A DNA stretch of 64,000 nt from Rhodospirillales bacterium (GTDB lineage: Bacteria; Pseudomonadota; Alphaproteobacteria; Rhodospirillales; Casp-alpha2): NCBI GenBank assembly GCA_021775095.1, contig JAJFII010000083.1:1-64000 (forward strand), read 5' to 3'. A program made the translations under genes and the position numbers. The notes under the pieces are model-generated. The model was given only the letters and a program-made list of their open reading frames with translations. It was not told where the DNA came from and searched no databases. Of this stretch, positions 8,374 through 17,167 are shown in pieces (position 1 is the first letter of the stretch; every line of letters begins with the position of its first letter).

Positions 8374-9633
8374 TTAGTCAATTCTCACCAAATCCGTTAC
8401 TTTTTGGGCTAAGACCCATTCGTTGCCTTCCCTGCGCCATAAGTGTTCCGGGCGATATCGATTGGCGATTTTCCAGAAGGTAGAGTCATCAATATCCAAA
8501 TATTGCAGAAACTCCTCGTAGTATTTTTTTGGGAATTCCCCGTCGTACCTATTCACGAGGGCGACACCCTCTTCTCGAGTAATATGCCCGTCACGAATTT
8601 CATGGGCCGCATCAGACGTTGCCCGACCAATTCCAAATTTTAAGTAAGCAAGATAAAAGTGAAACCCATCGGTCTTGTCATCAATACTGGCGTATTTCGA
8701 GTAGGTTCCTTCGCTTCTGCCATCCGGGTTGGCTTCAAAATTCGTATGTTCGCGGGCATAATAGTAGTTATCCTGCGGAACCCACATTTGATAATAGCTG
8801 AACCAATGGAATTCAATATTCTTTTGTTTTAGGGTTTCTATAGGAGGCAATCGATAAAAATCGGATACCTCTTTAACTTCAGCATCCGAAAATACGCCGA
8901 CGTCTTGTCCCCTCGCGACAATGTCGTCAACAAGTTGCCCCTTAAGATACACTTCGGCAAAATCGTCCCAGTTAAAGCTTGGCCGATCATTACTTTTTTC
9001 CGATCCCCCATATTCAGCTTCGCCGTTTTCCCCAAAAAACACGAGGTTAATGTTAAACCGTGACGCCAACTGGAACGCATAATTTAACTGCCCGTAGGCA
9101 AAAGGTTGCCATGCGTCTCCTAAAAACTCAAAACAAAGTCTTGCCAGTTTGCGGTGAGTTATGCCGTTGGGCCAACACATTAGATTGTCAAATCCTGAAT
9201 GAACAAAATCAACGAAGTTCTTAAATCCAATGTCCGTATATATAAACGGAGCCCAGGTAACCGTGAGAGGATGCATCCCATACTCATGTTTTAGTTTGTG
9301 GGCAACCATGGAGCTGTCTTTCCCGCCACTGCCGGGAACGATGACGTCGTAACTGCCATCACTGGAGCGGTGTTGGTCAAGTAACTTAACCAGGGCTTTT
9401 TCGCGTCCCTCCCAGTCAATATGATTTTGTTTTTTGTCGGCAAATTGACAGGCGCTGCAAACGCCATTTTCATCAAAAGTAATTCGTGGCCGCTGGTTTG
9501 ATACAACACATTTGGTGCAGTAAAAAATTTCCCTAGGTTGAACCGAAATTTGTTTATCCAAATTGGAGGCCCTCTGGTCCGACAGTTCCCGGAGTTTTAC
9601 CTCGGCCTCTGGTGTTAAAAGTTTATTAAACAA
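8374..9633 (-). CDS. wbpG: N-acetyl sugar amidotransferase (WbpG/PseA/PtmG family)
   Basis: A 419-residue N-acetyl sugar amidotransferase. A zinc-type cysteine set is seen at Cys39, Cys42, Cys59 and Cys62 (CTKC and CSAC). It is followed by the PP-loop ATP-pyrophosphatase motif SGGKDS at 102-107, which adenylates the N-acetyl carbonyl before ammonia attack. Members include WbpG of Pseudomonas and PseA/PtmG of Campylobacter, which form acetamidino groups on diacetamido sugars or nonulosonates. With hisF and hisH downstream for ammonia, the product here is probably an acetamidino-legionaminic acid, or its precursor. Which carbon is modified cannot be told from sequence. Confidence 0.92.
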   Translation of the reverse strand: MFNKLLTPEAEVKLRELSDQRASNLDKQISVQPREIFYCTKCVVSNQRPRITFDENGVCSACQFADKKQNHIDWEGREKALVKLLDQHRSSDGSYDVIVPGSGGKDSSMVAHKLKHEYGMHPLTVTWAPFIYTDIGFKNFVDFVHSGFDNLMCWPNGITHRKLARLCFEFLGDAWQPFAYGQLNYAFQLASRFNINLVFFGENGEAEYGGSEKSNDRPSFNWDDFAEVYLKGQLVDDIVARGQDVGVFSDAEVKEVSDFYRLPPIETLKQKNIEFHWFSYYQMWVPQDNYYYAREHTNFEANPDGRSEGTYSKYASIDDKTDGFHFYLAYLKFGIGRATSDAAHEIRDGHITREEGVALVNRYDGEFPKKYYEEFLQYLDIDDSTFWKIANRYRPEHLWRREGNEWVLAQKVTDLVRID

Positions 9634-9687
9634 ATAGGTGCTCCTTGAAATGTGTTCGTACGAAACTTTGGGAAAAATGCAACATGA

Positions 9688-10506
9688 TTACCAAACGCTT
9701 AAGCCGCCATCGACGGCGATGGTTTGGCCGGTTATGTAGGACGCTGCATTGGATGCCAAAAACACAACCGTGCCAACCATGTCTTCGCTGTCTGCCATAC
9801 GACCGAGCGGAACCCGGTTCGAATAGGACTGGGAAAAAACAGTGTTCTGGCCGCTGGAGACGCCACCGGGCACCAGGGTGTTGACCCGGATGCCGCAGTC
9901 GGCCCAGTAGGTCGCCAGATAATTACTTAAGCCGACCACCGCTGCCTTGGACGCGGCGTAGACGGCGGGTGTGTTTATTTCGACCCCCATATATTCGGAC
10001 CCATCATAAATTCTCTGATCCGGCGCCATAATGCCATAAATCGATGAGGTCTGAATAATGCTGCCGGCGACCTTTGCGGCTTTCATGCGTTTGCCGATGG
10101 CTTGTGAAACCAAAAACATGCCGTCGACATTGACCTCCATGATTTGCCGCCAGGTTTCCAGTGCGTAGTCTTCATAGGGTTGGAAAAATGCGGTCAGATC
10201 GTCGCCTTTGGTCGCTGCATTATTGAACAGGATATCAATGGTTCCCAACCGGTCTGATACTGATCGGGCCATCGCCTCGACACTGTCAGGATTGGCAACA
10301 TCGCAGGCTACGCCGATAACAGTGGATTCGTACCGGTCGTTGAGCGAGTGGGCGAGCTCACTGGCGGCCTGTTGGTTGAGATCGACAATGGCGACGGCAG
10401 CGCCCTGTTCCGCTAACCCGGCACAGACTTTTGATCCAATGATCCCGGCCCCGCCGGTGACAACCGCAGCCCGGCCGCTTAAATCAAATCTACCGGTTTC
10501 CGACAT
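9688..10506 (-). CDS. ptmA: SDR oxidoreductase, PtmA-like
   Basis: A 272-residue classical short-chain dehydrogenase. The NAD(P) motif TGGAGIIGSK is near residues 17-26, the NNAAT segment near 92-96, and the catalytic YAASK follows in the second half. It ends with the usual VDGG. Its start overlaps the legF stop by 17 bp. PtmA of Campylobacter is an SDR encoded next to legF and belongs to the set assigned to the GDP-GlcNAc supply branch of legionaminic acid synthesis; the gene order ptmE-ptmF-legF-ptmA here is the same. The assignment as PtmA rests on that order and on family, since SDRs are hard to separate by sequence alone. Confidence 0.85.
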   Translation of the reverse strand: MSETGRFDLSGRAAVVTGGAGIIGSKVCAGLAEQGAAVAIVDLNQQAASELAHSLNDRYESTVIGVACDVANPDSVEAMARSVSDRLGTIDILFNNAATKGDDLTAFFQPYEDYALETWRQIMEVNVDGMFLVSQAIGKRMKAAKVAGSIIQTSSIYGIMAPDQRIYDGSEYMGVEINTPAVYAASKAAVVGLSNYLATYWADCGIRVNTLVPGGVSSGQNTVFSQSYSNRVPLGRMADSEDMVGTVVFLASNAASYITGQTIAVDGGLSVW

Positions 10507-11215
10507 GTTGACCCCGTCCGTCCCGTTGCCTAAAAATCAATTCGACCAGCGAAAAATCGAGTTCCGAATCGATATCAATGGATCGATTTTCGGGCATCAC
10601 GAAAAGTCTTGTGTCGTCATAAAAGACTTTTGCGTCTTGCATAAACGCGTCGCGTTGCCAGACATATATGGATGCGTTCATGTCATAACATGCCGGTGCA
10701 TCCTGGCGCCGCAATATCGGAGGATCGGTCGGTTTGGAAAGTCGAACACTGTCATTGGGACCGGTTTCAACCAAATTGAAATAAGGCGACCGACGGGCTG
10801 GGGCACCTGTGATAACGCTTTTACAGGCTGTGGTTTCCAGGAGCCGGACGGCGCTTTCGATATCAGAAACGAGCCGCAACGGTGACGTGGCATCCAGATC
10901 GACAAGGCTGTCAAATTGCAGACCCCGCGCCGTCTCGACTGTCTCCACACAATGACGAATGGCTGGGACTTTTCCGGAGCTATCGGACGCCAGGTCATCG
11001 GGGCGTAAAACCAACTCGCTGACACCATAGGATTTTGCCACATCGAGAATTGCGACGGAATCACTGCTCACGGCTATGACGTCGAACAGGTTACTGATTT
11101 GCGCCTGCTTGATGGAATGGGAAATCAGGGGTCGGCCCGCGAGGTCCCGGATGTTTTTGCCAGGAACTCCCTTTGAGCCGCCACGGGCACAGATCGTGCA
11201 CAGTCTTTTTTTCAT
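10490..11215 (-). CDS. legF: CMP-legionaminic acid synthetase (acylneuraminate cytidylyltransferase)
   Basis: A 241-residue cytidylyltransferase of the NeuA/LegF family. The signature ARGGSKGVPGKNI is at residues 10-22, followed by SHSIKQA and the later DLDATSPLR motif, which carries a conserved metal-binding Asp. It activates the finished nonulosonic acid with CTP to give the CMP sugar used by transferases. It is the only cytidylyltransferase in the window, so it may also serve the product of the second NeuB-like enzyme. It overlaps the ptmF stop by 4 bp (ATGA). Confidence 0.92.
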   Translation of the reverse strand: MKKRLCTICARGGSKGVPGKNIRDLAGRPLISHSIKQAQISNLFDVIAVSSDSVAILDVAKSYGVSELVLRPDDLASDSSGKVPAIRHCVETVETARGLQFDSLVDLDATSPLRLVSDIESAVRLLETTACKSVITGAPARRSPYFNLVETGPNDSVRLSKPTDPPILRRQDAPACYDMNASIYVWQRDAFMQDAKVFYDDTRLFVMPENRSIDIDSELDFSLVELIFRQRDGRGQHVGNR

Positions 11216-12135
11216 AGGCCCGCTGTCGCATCTATCCAGCGCTTTTCCGAAATCGACCGTTCAATGGCGCCAATGAGTTCGACGACGGCCTGGCCCTGCC
11301 CGGCCGTGCAGAGATCATCAAAATTTTCCTTTGACAGGGCTTCATGTTGCCGACGGTAGGACTGATTGACATCGGTTTTAACCACTTGGACCTGGTCATC
11401 AATGGTGACCGTTCCGGCAATAAAATCAGCTTTGATGGTCTCGTCCTGGGTAACGGCCACAATGTTGCGATGGGGGAATTTTTGCAGATAGTTCATGTGA
11501 ATAGTGATCGCAGGGCACTTTTCCGTTTCCATTAGAACCGAGACCAGATCATCGCTTTCTATTTGCAAATGACTTACTTTTCCACCCAGGGCCGTCACCC
11601 GTGTCCATTTTCCCACTAACCAGAGGACATAGTCGAGCTCGTGACTGAGGTCTCTAAGGACTCCACCACCGGCGCGCTCCGCCGAATAACTTTCCTGATA
11701 ACGGGTTCCTGGTCGCCAGTCTCCGAGAAACTGTCCGACATGCACCATGAGTGCGAGCACCTTCTGGTCCTTGAGGGCTTTTCGCAAAACCTCCATGACC
11801 GGATGAAAACGAAGATTATAGCCGACAAATAAACGTTCAAATTGTAATCCCAAAAGCGAGGCGGGTTTTGCAAGCAAAGGTTTTTCGACGAGGACCCGTC
11901 CCTTGAACCCGGCCTGATCAAGACGCTTTAGGTCGTCGATATGTTGTTCGGTGCGACTGGCGACAACCACATAGTCGGGTTGCCAATCGGCGACAGCATC
12001 TTTACAGGTGTTATAGGTGCTGGCAAACACGATCTGTCGCCGACTGACGACGGCAACCTGGAATCCCATTTCCGATAGGATTTTGGCATGGCGTTTGCCA
12101 ATCGAACCGAAACCAATGACCAGCGCCCGTTTCAT
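11212..12135 (-). CDS. ptmF: Gfo/Idh/MocA oxidoreductase, PtmF-like
   Basis: A 307-residue NAD(P)-dependent oxidoreductase. The N-terminal Rossmann motif GFGSIGKRHAKIL is near residues 9-21 and VEKPLLA, the Gfo/Idh/MocA signature with the catalytic Lys, is near 84-90. The position between ptmE and legF, with 4-bp overlaps on both sides, matches ptmF of Campylobacter. In that organism PtmF is placed in the branch that makes the GDP-sugar precursor of legionaminic acid; the exact reaction is less well fixed than for the other steps. Confidence 0.85.
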   Translation of the reverse strand: MKRALVIGFGSIGKRHAKILSEMGFQVAVVSRRQIVFASTYNTCKDAVADWQPDYVVVASRTEQHIDDLKRLDQAGFKGRVLVEKPLLAKPASLLGLQFERLFVGYNLRFHPVMEVLRKALKDQKVLALMVHVGQFLGDWRPGTRYQESYSAERAGGGVLRDLSHELDYVLWLVGKWTRVTALGGKVSHLQIESDDLVSVLMETEKCPAITIHMNYLQKFPHRNIVAVTQDETIKADFIAGTVTIDDQVQVVKTDVNQSYRRQHEALSKENFDDLCTAGQGQAVVELIGAIERSISEKRWIDATAGL

Positions 12136-13187
12136 TGAAAATTTTCATCAAACTCAAGATTGGCCCGATCCAAATCGTCGTGCCGGCCGATATCCAGCCA
12201 ATATTCCCGTACCGGAAAAACCGATGTTTGTTGCTGATCGTCGATGAGGATTTGAAAAAGATCCGTCATATCTTTGTACATGCCGGATGCCAGGTTTTCC
12301 AATACCCGGGGTTCCAGAACATATATACCGGCATTGACAAAAAACCGGTGAGTCGGTTTTTCATCAATGCTGGTAATTGATGAACCATCAATATTGACCA
12401 CCCCAAAGGGGATCTGAAAATCGTATTCCCGGACGGCCATGGTCGCAGACGATGACTGCTCCAAGTGATACTCCAGCATCGACTGAAAATTGACACGAGT
12501 CAGCAAGTCACCGTTCATAACCAACAGGGGGGCTGTCGGAATATCACGAATTAAACTGAGGGCACCGGCAGTGCCCAGTCGTTCGTCCTCCTGCAGGTAT
12601 TGGATTTCAACTCCCCAGCGATCGCCATTGCCAAAGTGCGCCTTAATCATGTCCGATTTATAATTGACGGAAATATAAAAATGGCTAAACCCCTGCGAAA
12701 TAAAATTCTCAAGGATCGTTTCAAGAACCGGTTTTCTACCCACTGGGATCAGGGGTTTTGGCAGGTCTTCCGTTAACGGCCGTAGTCTTTCGCCGTCACC
12801 ACCTGCCATCAAAACAACCCAATTGGCGTGATTGCGGTTTAGTCGAACCAATTCATCCACAGTGTCCAGGCCTACCACCACGCCGACCTCATCAACCACA
12901 GGAATTTGATGAATTTGCAATTTCGTCATAATGGCAAGGATTTCCTCTGCCCCTGTCCCGCAGTCGGTGACCTTCGGTTCCTTGTTCATTATTTTCGAGA
13001 CCGGCTCCGACAATTCAAGCCGTCTGAGAATACCGCGCCGTATATCGCCATCGGTAATGGTTCCCAACAGTTTGTTCTGGTTGTCAACGACCAGACATAT
13101 CTGAGCCGCCGCTTCATCGATTATTCGGATGGCATCAAAAATCTGCGCATCGGGAGATATCAGGGCTTTTTCCCAATTGGCTGTCAT
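12132..13187 (-). CDS. ptmE: CBS-domain sugar nucleotidyltransferase, PtmE-like
   Basis: A 351-residue protein with two CBS domains (about residues 1-115, with ITDGDIRRGIL near 45-55) followed by a sugar-1-phosphate nucleotidyltransferase domain. That domain opens with VLMAGGDGERLRPLT near 124-138, then LPKPLIPVG. This architecture is that of PtmE, which makes GDP-glucosamine in the Campylobacter legionaminic acid route. The CBS pair suggests control by an adenine nucleotide. It overlaps legH by 4 bp upstream and ptmF by 4 bp downstream. Choice of GDP over UDP as donor is inferred from homology and gene set. Confidence 0.88.
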   Translation of the reverse strand: MTANWEKALISPDAQIFDAIRIIDEAAAQICLVVDNQNKLLGTITDGDIRRGILRRLELSEPVSKIMNKEPKVTDCGTGAEEILAIMTKLQIHQIPVVDEVGVVVGLDTVDELVRLNRNHANWVVLMAGGDGERLRPLTEDLPKPLIPVGRKPVLETILENFISQGFSHFYISVNYKSDMIKAHFGNGDRWGVEIQYLQEDERLGTAGALSLIRDIPTAPLLVMNGDLLTRVNFQSMLEYHLEQSSSATMAVREYDFQIPFGVVNIDGSSITSIDEKPTHRFFVNAGIYVLEPRVLENLASGMYKDMTDLFQILIDDQQQTSVFPVREYWLDIGRHDDLDRANLEFDENFQ

Positions 13188-13801
13188 TGCAAAGGCCTCG
13201 CCGGTGTGCCGCCTACGAGGGCACCGGACGGAATGTTTTCACAAACGGTCGCCCCTGCGGCCACAAACACATTCGCCTCTATGGATAAACTTTCGATGAT
13301 CGTTGAACCGGCGCCAATATGACACCGATCACCAATACGAACGGCACCACAAATCGTGCACCCAGGCGCAATATGTGAATGGTCAGAGATCACACAGTCG
13401 TGGTCGACCGATGCCCTGGTATTAATCAGGGAATTGTCACCGATCATTACCATGGGTTGGACAACGGCGCCGGCCATTACCTGCACGCCTTCCCCAAGGC
13501 GGGCGCTGCCAGCAATCACCGCACTGGGATGGAGGACCTGGCAAAACTGATATCCGCGGCCTTTCAGATTTTTAAATATCTGTTCTCGATCTTTGCCTCC
13601 AACACCATTGGCAAGTTGTATCTGCTTGGCGTCATATTGTTCAATCACCGTATCAGTCCCAAGCACAGGTACGTTAAGTACGCGGCGCAATGTGTCGTCG
13701 ATATTGGAAACAGTCACTCCAAGAACAGTCTCTCCAGCACATTGCAGCGCATCAATAACAACCTGGGCATGACCACCAGCACCGATAACGATGACACTCA
13801 T
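13184..13801 (-). CDS. legH: LegH/NeuD-type N-acetyltransferase
   Basis: A 205-residue sugar acetyltransferase of the NeuD/PglD/LegH family. An N-terminal sugar-nucleotide-binding half starts VIVIGAGGHAQVVIDAL (residues 3-19), and a left-handed beta-helix of hexapeptide repeats follows, ending VGGTPARPL. The segment VDHDCVISDHSHIAPG contains the family's catalytic His. In the pathway it acetylates the 4-amino group made by LegC. It is translationally coupled to legI (4-bp region) and ptmE. Confidence 0.88.
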   Translation of the reverse strand: MSVIVIGAGGHAQVVIDALQCAGETVLGVTVSNIDDTLRRVLNVPVLGTDTVIEQYDAKQIQLANGVGGKDREQIFKNLKGRGYQFCQVLHPSAVIAGSARLGEGVQVMAGAVVQPMVMIGDNSLINTRASVDHDCVISDHSHIAPGCTICGAVRIGDRCHIGAGSTIIESLSIEANVFVAAGATVCENIPSGALVGGTPARPLQ

Positions 13802-14856
13802 TTGCCGATGGCCTCATTTATCGCATAGTCTTTGTCGGCAGGTTGGTTCAGAAATTTCCAGTACTCCATGGGAGAGATCCCTGTCCCCGGCCGTTTGCTG
13901 CCCAGATTTTTGGCAGTAAATAATTCACCTTTGTTTATCGGCTGTATTGCAACAAGACTTTTACGCGCGATGGCAATGTTTTTAAGTTCGCTGGCGCGCG
14001 GTACTTTTTCCCCGTCGCCCATGGCCAACTCAATGTTACGTATGCCGGAGACCAACTGCTTGAGTTGGCCGGGCTCCAGAGACGCCGCATGGTCAGGTCC
14101 CGGAAGGGAACAATCCAAAGTCATGTGTTTTTCGATGACACAGGCCCCCAGTGCCACAGCAGCGAGGCAGATTGAGAGGCCGGCAGTGTGATCAGAGAAA
14201 CCTGTCGGTAAATCAAAATGATTTGTCATGGTTTTCATGGCGTTCAAATTGGTATCGACAAAAGGAGCCGGATACTCTGTCGTGCAATGGAGCAGGGTTA
14301 CACGGTTCTTAAGGTGTCCGAATGAAGAACGTCCTTGCCGATCCTCCAACGCCACATCAGATGCCAGATAACCGTCCGTGATCACCTCAAGGGCAGAAGC
14401 TATTTCTACCAGGGTTGACATTCCCGTAGACAGAATAATATCAGCCCCGGTCGCTGCCGTTGCATATAACAGGGGACCGTTGGTTATTTCGCCAGATGCC
14501 ATTTTGATGGTTGGCAATTGCAAGCGGGAGGTCAGGAATTCCAGGCTGGGCAGATCAAAGGGTGTAGACAGGAATTGGATCTGTTTGATCTGACAATAAT
14601 CGAACAGGGTCAGATGATCCTGTTCGGACAACTCCAGTTTACGGATCATCTCGAGCTGGCTTTCGGATTGATCCGTTGACCGTTTTTGGTAGGCGGCTTT
14701 TTCAGCTGACGGCGAGACCAGGGCATCCGCGCGGAAGGACTGGAACTTAACAGCATTAGCACCGGCGTCGGCCGCCACATCGATGAGCCTGTGCGCCAGA
14801 TCCATATCACCGTTATGATTGACGCCGGCTTCAGCGATAAAAAATACGGCCGTCAT
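13798..14856 (-). CDS. legI: Legionaminic acid synthase with SAF domain
   Basis: A 352-residue NeuB-family synthase that condenses phosphoenolpyruvate with the 2,4-diacetamido-trideoxymannose produced by LegG. The start motif IAEAGVNHNGD and NAVKFQSFRAD mark the barrel. HCTTEYPAP and GFSDHTAG are the expected substrate-loop motifs. A C-terminal SAF domain (about 288-352, with ARKSLVAIQPINKGELF) caps the active site, unlike the shorter paralogue at 232-1086. I chose the ATG at 14856, which overlaps the legG stop as TGATG; a TTG one codon upstream would also be possible. Confidence 0.92.
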   Translation of the reverse strand: MTAVFFIAEAGVNHNGDMDLAHRLIDVAADAGANAVKFQSFRADALVSPSAEKAAYQKRSTDQSESQLEMIRKLELSEQDHLTLFDYCQIKQIQFLSTPFDLPSLEFLTSRLQLPTIKMASGEITNGPLLYATAATGADIILSTGMSTLVEIASALEVITDGYLASDVALEDRQGRSSFGHLKNRVTLLHCTTEYPAPFVDTNLNAMKTMTNHFDLPTGFSDHTAGLSICLAAVALGACVIEKHMTLDCSLPGPDHAASLEPGQLKQLVSGIRNIELAMGDGEKVPRASELKNIAIARKSLVAIQPINKGELFTAKNLGSKRPGTGISPMEYWKFLNQPADKDYAINEAIGK

Positions 14857-16022
14857 CAAAAATCCGCCTGATCGTAAAAAGATTTGCTAAGAATTCCGTC
14901 GAGGGAAGTTGTCGCCAGAATATTTTTGATGTCGCCTGAGGCATCGCCCTGGCCGTAAATGGAGGTTGATTTTTTGCAGATATCGACAAATTCAGGGTCG
15001 CAGGCGCGGTGTATGGCGGCGACGATCTGTTTCTGGTTTTCCGGGCAATGAATGACGGAAGCGCTGGCCAGACGCCCTTTCTGGCGATTGCCGATATTAA
15101 CCGTCGGAGTTTTCATTGCCGGGGCTTCAATTAGTCCGCTCGAAGAGTTGCCGACAACGACGTCGGCGATGGCCATGGCGCTCAAGTATCGAATATGCCC
15201 GAGGCTGCTGACATAACGGACGCGATCCGGATTTGCGTCTGCATAATTTAAAATGGCGCTGGCAATCGCCTGATTATCGGCGTCCGAATTGACGCCTGTA
15301 AAAATAATTTTATGGCCGGGAAATTGATCGAGAGCTGACAAAAGACAATTGATTCCGTTGGTCGTTTCGCCGTTCGCCACCGTTACCGGGTGATAGGTAA
15401 CCAGAAAAAAAGGTCCCCGAAGGGGGAAATCCAAGGACCTGGAAATGGCGTCACGGTCTAATAAGGGGAGATTTTTCAGGGCGTCTAATCCGGGAGCACC
15501 GGTGTTAAAGACCCGTTGCGGATTTTCTCCCATTTGAACGATCCGTCGGGCATAGGGCGCGGCCGCAGCAAAATGCAGATGGGCAATTTTGGTAATGGCG
15601 TGACGAATAGAGTCGTCAATCGCGCCTTCTGTTGTTTCTCCGCCATGGATATGGGCGATTGGAATTTGCAAAACCAGTGCCGCAGATGCGGCCGCCAACA
15701 TTTCATATCGATCACCAAGGATGACAATGATATCCGGCACCAAATTGTCGAGAGCCCGGGCAATTCTTTCTACCCCCAGGCCCACTGCTACGGCGATCCC
15801 TAGGGGTGAGTCATCCGTTTCATTGAGCGGTGCGCGGGCATCGATCACAAATCCGTCCGCTTCAATTTCCCGCCAGGTTTCGCCAAATCGCGTCTCCAGA
15901 TGGGAGCCGGTAACTAAAAATTGCAGCTGTAATCTGTCGTCGACGGATATCTCTTTTGCCAACCAATGAAGATGTCCGTATTCGGCCCGCGAGCCGGTGA
16001 TGAGGCAAATCTTACGCGCCAT
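14856..16022 (-). CDS. legG: Hydrolysing 2-epimerase (LegG/NeuC family)
   Basis: A 388-residue enzyme of the UDP-GlcNAc 2-epimerase fold. It removes the nucleotide and inverts C2 of the 2,4-diacetamido sugar to give the free mannose-configured substrate of LegI. Seen are LITGSRAEYGHL at the N-terminus, LGDRYEM near 95-101 and HIHGGETTEGAIDDS near 118-132, all typical of NeuC/LegG. In GDP-type routes the nucleotide released would be GDP. The gene overlaps the legC stop by 11 bp. Confidence 0.92.
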   Translation of the reverse strand: MARKICLITGSRAEYGHLHWLAKEISVDDRLQLQFLVTGSHLETRFGETWREIEADGFVIDARAPLNETDDSPLGIAVAVGLGVERIARALDNLVPDIIVILGDRYEMLAAASAALVLQIPIAHIHGGETTEGAIDDSIRHAITKIAHLHFAAAAPYARRIVQMGENPQRVFNTGAPGLDALKNLPLLDRDAISRSLDFPLRGPFFLVTYHPVTVANGETTNGINCLLSALDQFPGHKIIFTGVNSDADNQAIASAILNYADANPDRVRYVSSLGHIRYLSAMAIADVVVGNSSSGLIEAPAMKTPTVNIGNRQKGRLASASVIHCPENQKQIVAAIHRACDPEFVDICKKSTSIYGQGDASGDIKNILATTSLDGILSKSFYDQADF

Positions 16023-17154
16023 TATAAAAGGCTCTAACTTCGCTAATAATGTGTTCCTGATCCGGCGCGGTCAATTGCGTTGAACAGGGCAAAGTTAATA
16101 CCCGTTGCCACAAATCTTCGGAAATATTCATTTCAGTTTTTGGTGCATCGGCGTAGGGCACCTGCAGATGGACGGGTTTCCAAAAAGGCCGGGCATCTAT
16201 TTCCAAGGTACGCAGGTGATTTCTAAGGGCTTGCGTATTCTCGAAAGTGACCTCACATCCAGAAAACCAGTCCGCGCCCTTGGCCCAGGCGGGTAAAGGA
16301 AAGGGTTTTAGCGAAGAAATTTCGGAAAAGCCTTCGTCGTATGTTTGGCGAATACGTCGTTTTGCGGCGACCATATGATCCAGGCGCTCCATTTGAGCCA
16401 GGCCGACAGCCGCCTGCAAATTGGTCATTCGATAGTTAAACCCCACTTGATCGTGCGTGTAATCGGAACCGACCCGCGCCGTCGTCGACAAATGTCTGAC
16501 AAGATCGAGGGCACCGCCTTTGTTGCCGACAACAACGCCGCCACCGCCGGCGGTCACCGTTTTGTTGCCATTGAAGGAAATCATACTTAGATCGGCGCCT
16601 AAGTTGCCGATTGGGCGGTCCCGATAGGTCGCCCCCAGAGCCGCTGCGGCGTCGGCGACGACGGGCAATCCGTAAACTGTTGCCACATCGATAATCGCAT
16701 CCATATCGGCCGGCGTGCCAAGGGTATATACGGGCAGGATGGCGGCGACCCGGCGGCCCGTCGAAAGATGGATGAGGTCATTGTTTTTAACTTCTGTCTC
16801 GCGCTCAATCGAGCTCTGAAGAAGTTTAGGATCCAGTGTCCAGCTGGTCCTGGAAATATCCATTAACCAGGGTGTTGCTCCACAATGGGAGATGGCATTT
16901 GCCGTCGCAATAAAGGTAAAACTCGGCGTGATAACCAATTCATCACGTTTCACCCCAACGGCCGTTAAGGCAACATGTAATCCTGACGTACCGGAAGAGA
17001 CGGCGACCGCCGACTCTGCACCTGCTGCCGTGGCGACAGCCCGTTCGAACTTGTCTACAAAGGGCCCGACAGAAGATACAAATGTACTTTCAATACATTC
17101 CTGCAGGTAACGGGCTTCGTTTCCCGTCAAATCAGGTATGGCCAAAGGGATCAT
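16012..17154 (-). CDS. legC: LegC-type PLP sugar 4-aminotransferase
   Basis: A 380-residue DegT/DnrJ/EryC1 aminotransferase that adds the 4-amino group to the 4-keto sugar made by LegB. The PLP lysine is Lys198 in SFNGNKTVTAGGGG; SSGTSGLHVAL near 53-63 binds the cofactor phosphate. The frame is open further upstream, but that extension overlaps legB and looks unlike protein. The ATG at 17154 begins MIPLAIPDL, the usual family start, has GAGAG upstream, and lies 13 bp after the legB stop. Confidence 0.92.
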   Translation of the reverse strand: MIPLAIPDLTGNEARYLQECIESTFVSSVGPFVDKFERAVATAAGAESAVAVSSGTSGLHVALTAVGVKRDELVITPSFTFIATANAISHCGATPWLMDISRTSWTLDPKLLQSSIERETEVKNNDLIHLSTGRRVAAILPVYTLGTPADMDAIIDVATVYGLPVVADAAAALGATYRDRPIGNLGADLSMISFNGNKTVTAGGGGVVVGNKGGALDLVRHLSTTARVGSDYTHDQVGFNYRMTNLQAAVGLAQMERLDHMVAAKRRIRQTYDEGFSEISSLKPFPLPAWAKGADWFSGCEVTFENTQALRNHLRTLEIDARPFWKPVHLQVPYADAPKTEMNISEDLWQRVLTLPCSTQLTAPDQEHIISEVRAFYNGA

Positions 17155-17167
17155 ATGGATACCACTC

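Noticed and set aside
10208-10885. 225-codon plus-strand open frame covering the ptmA/legF junction
   Set aside because: It runs antisense across two well-supported genes and has no recognisable domain.
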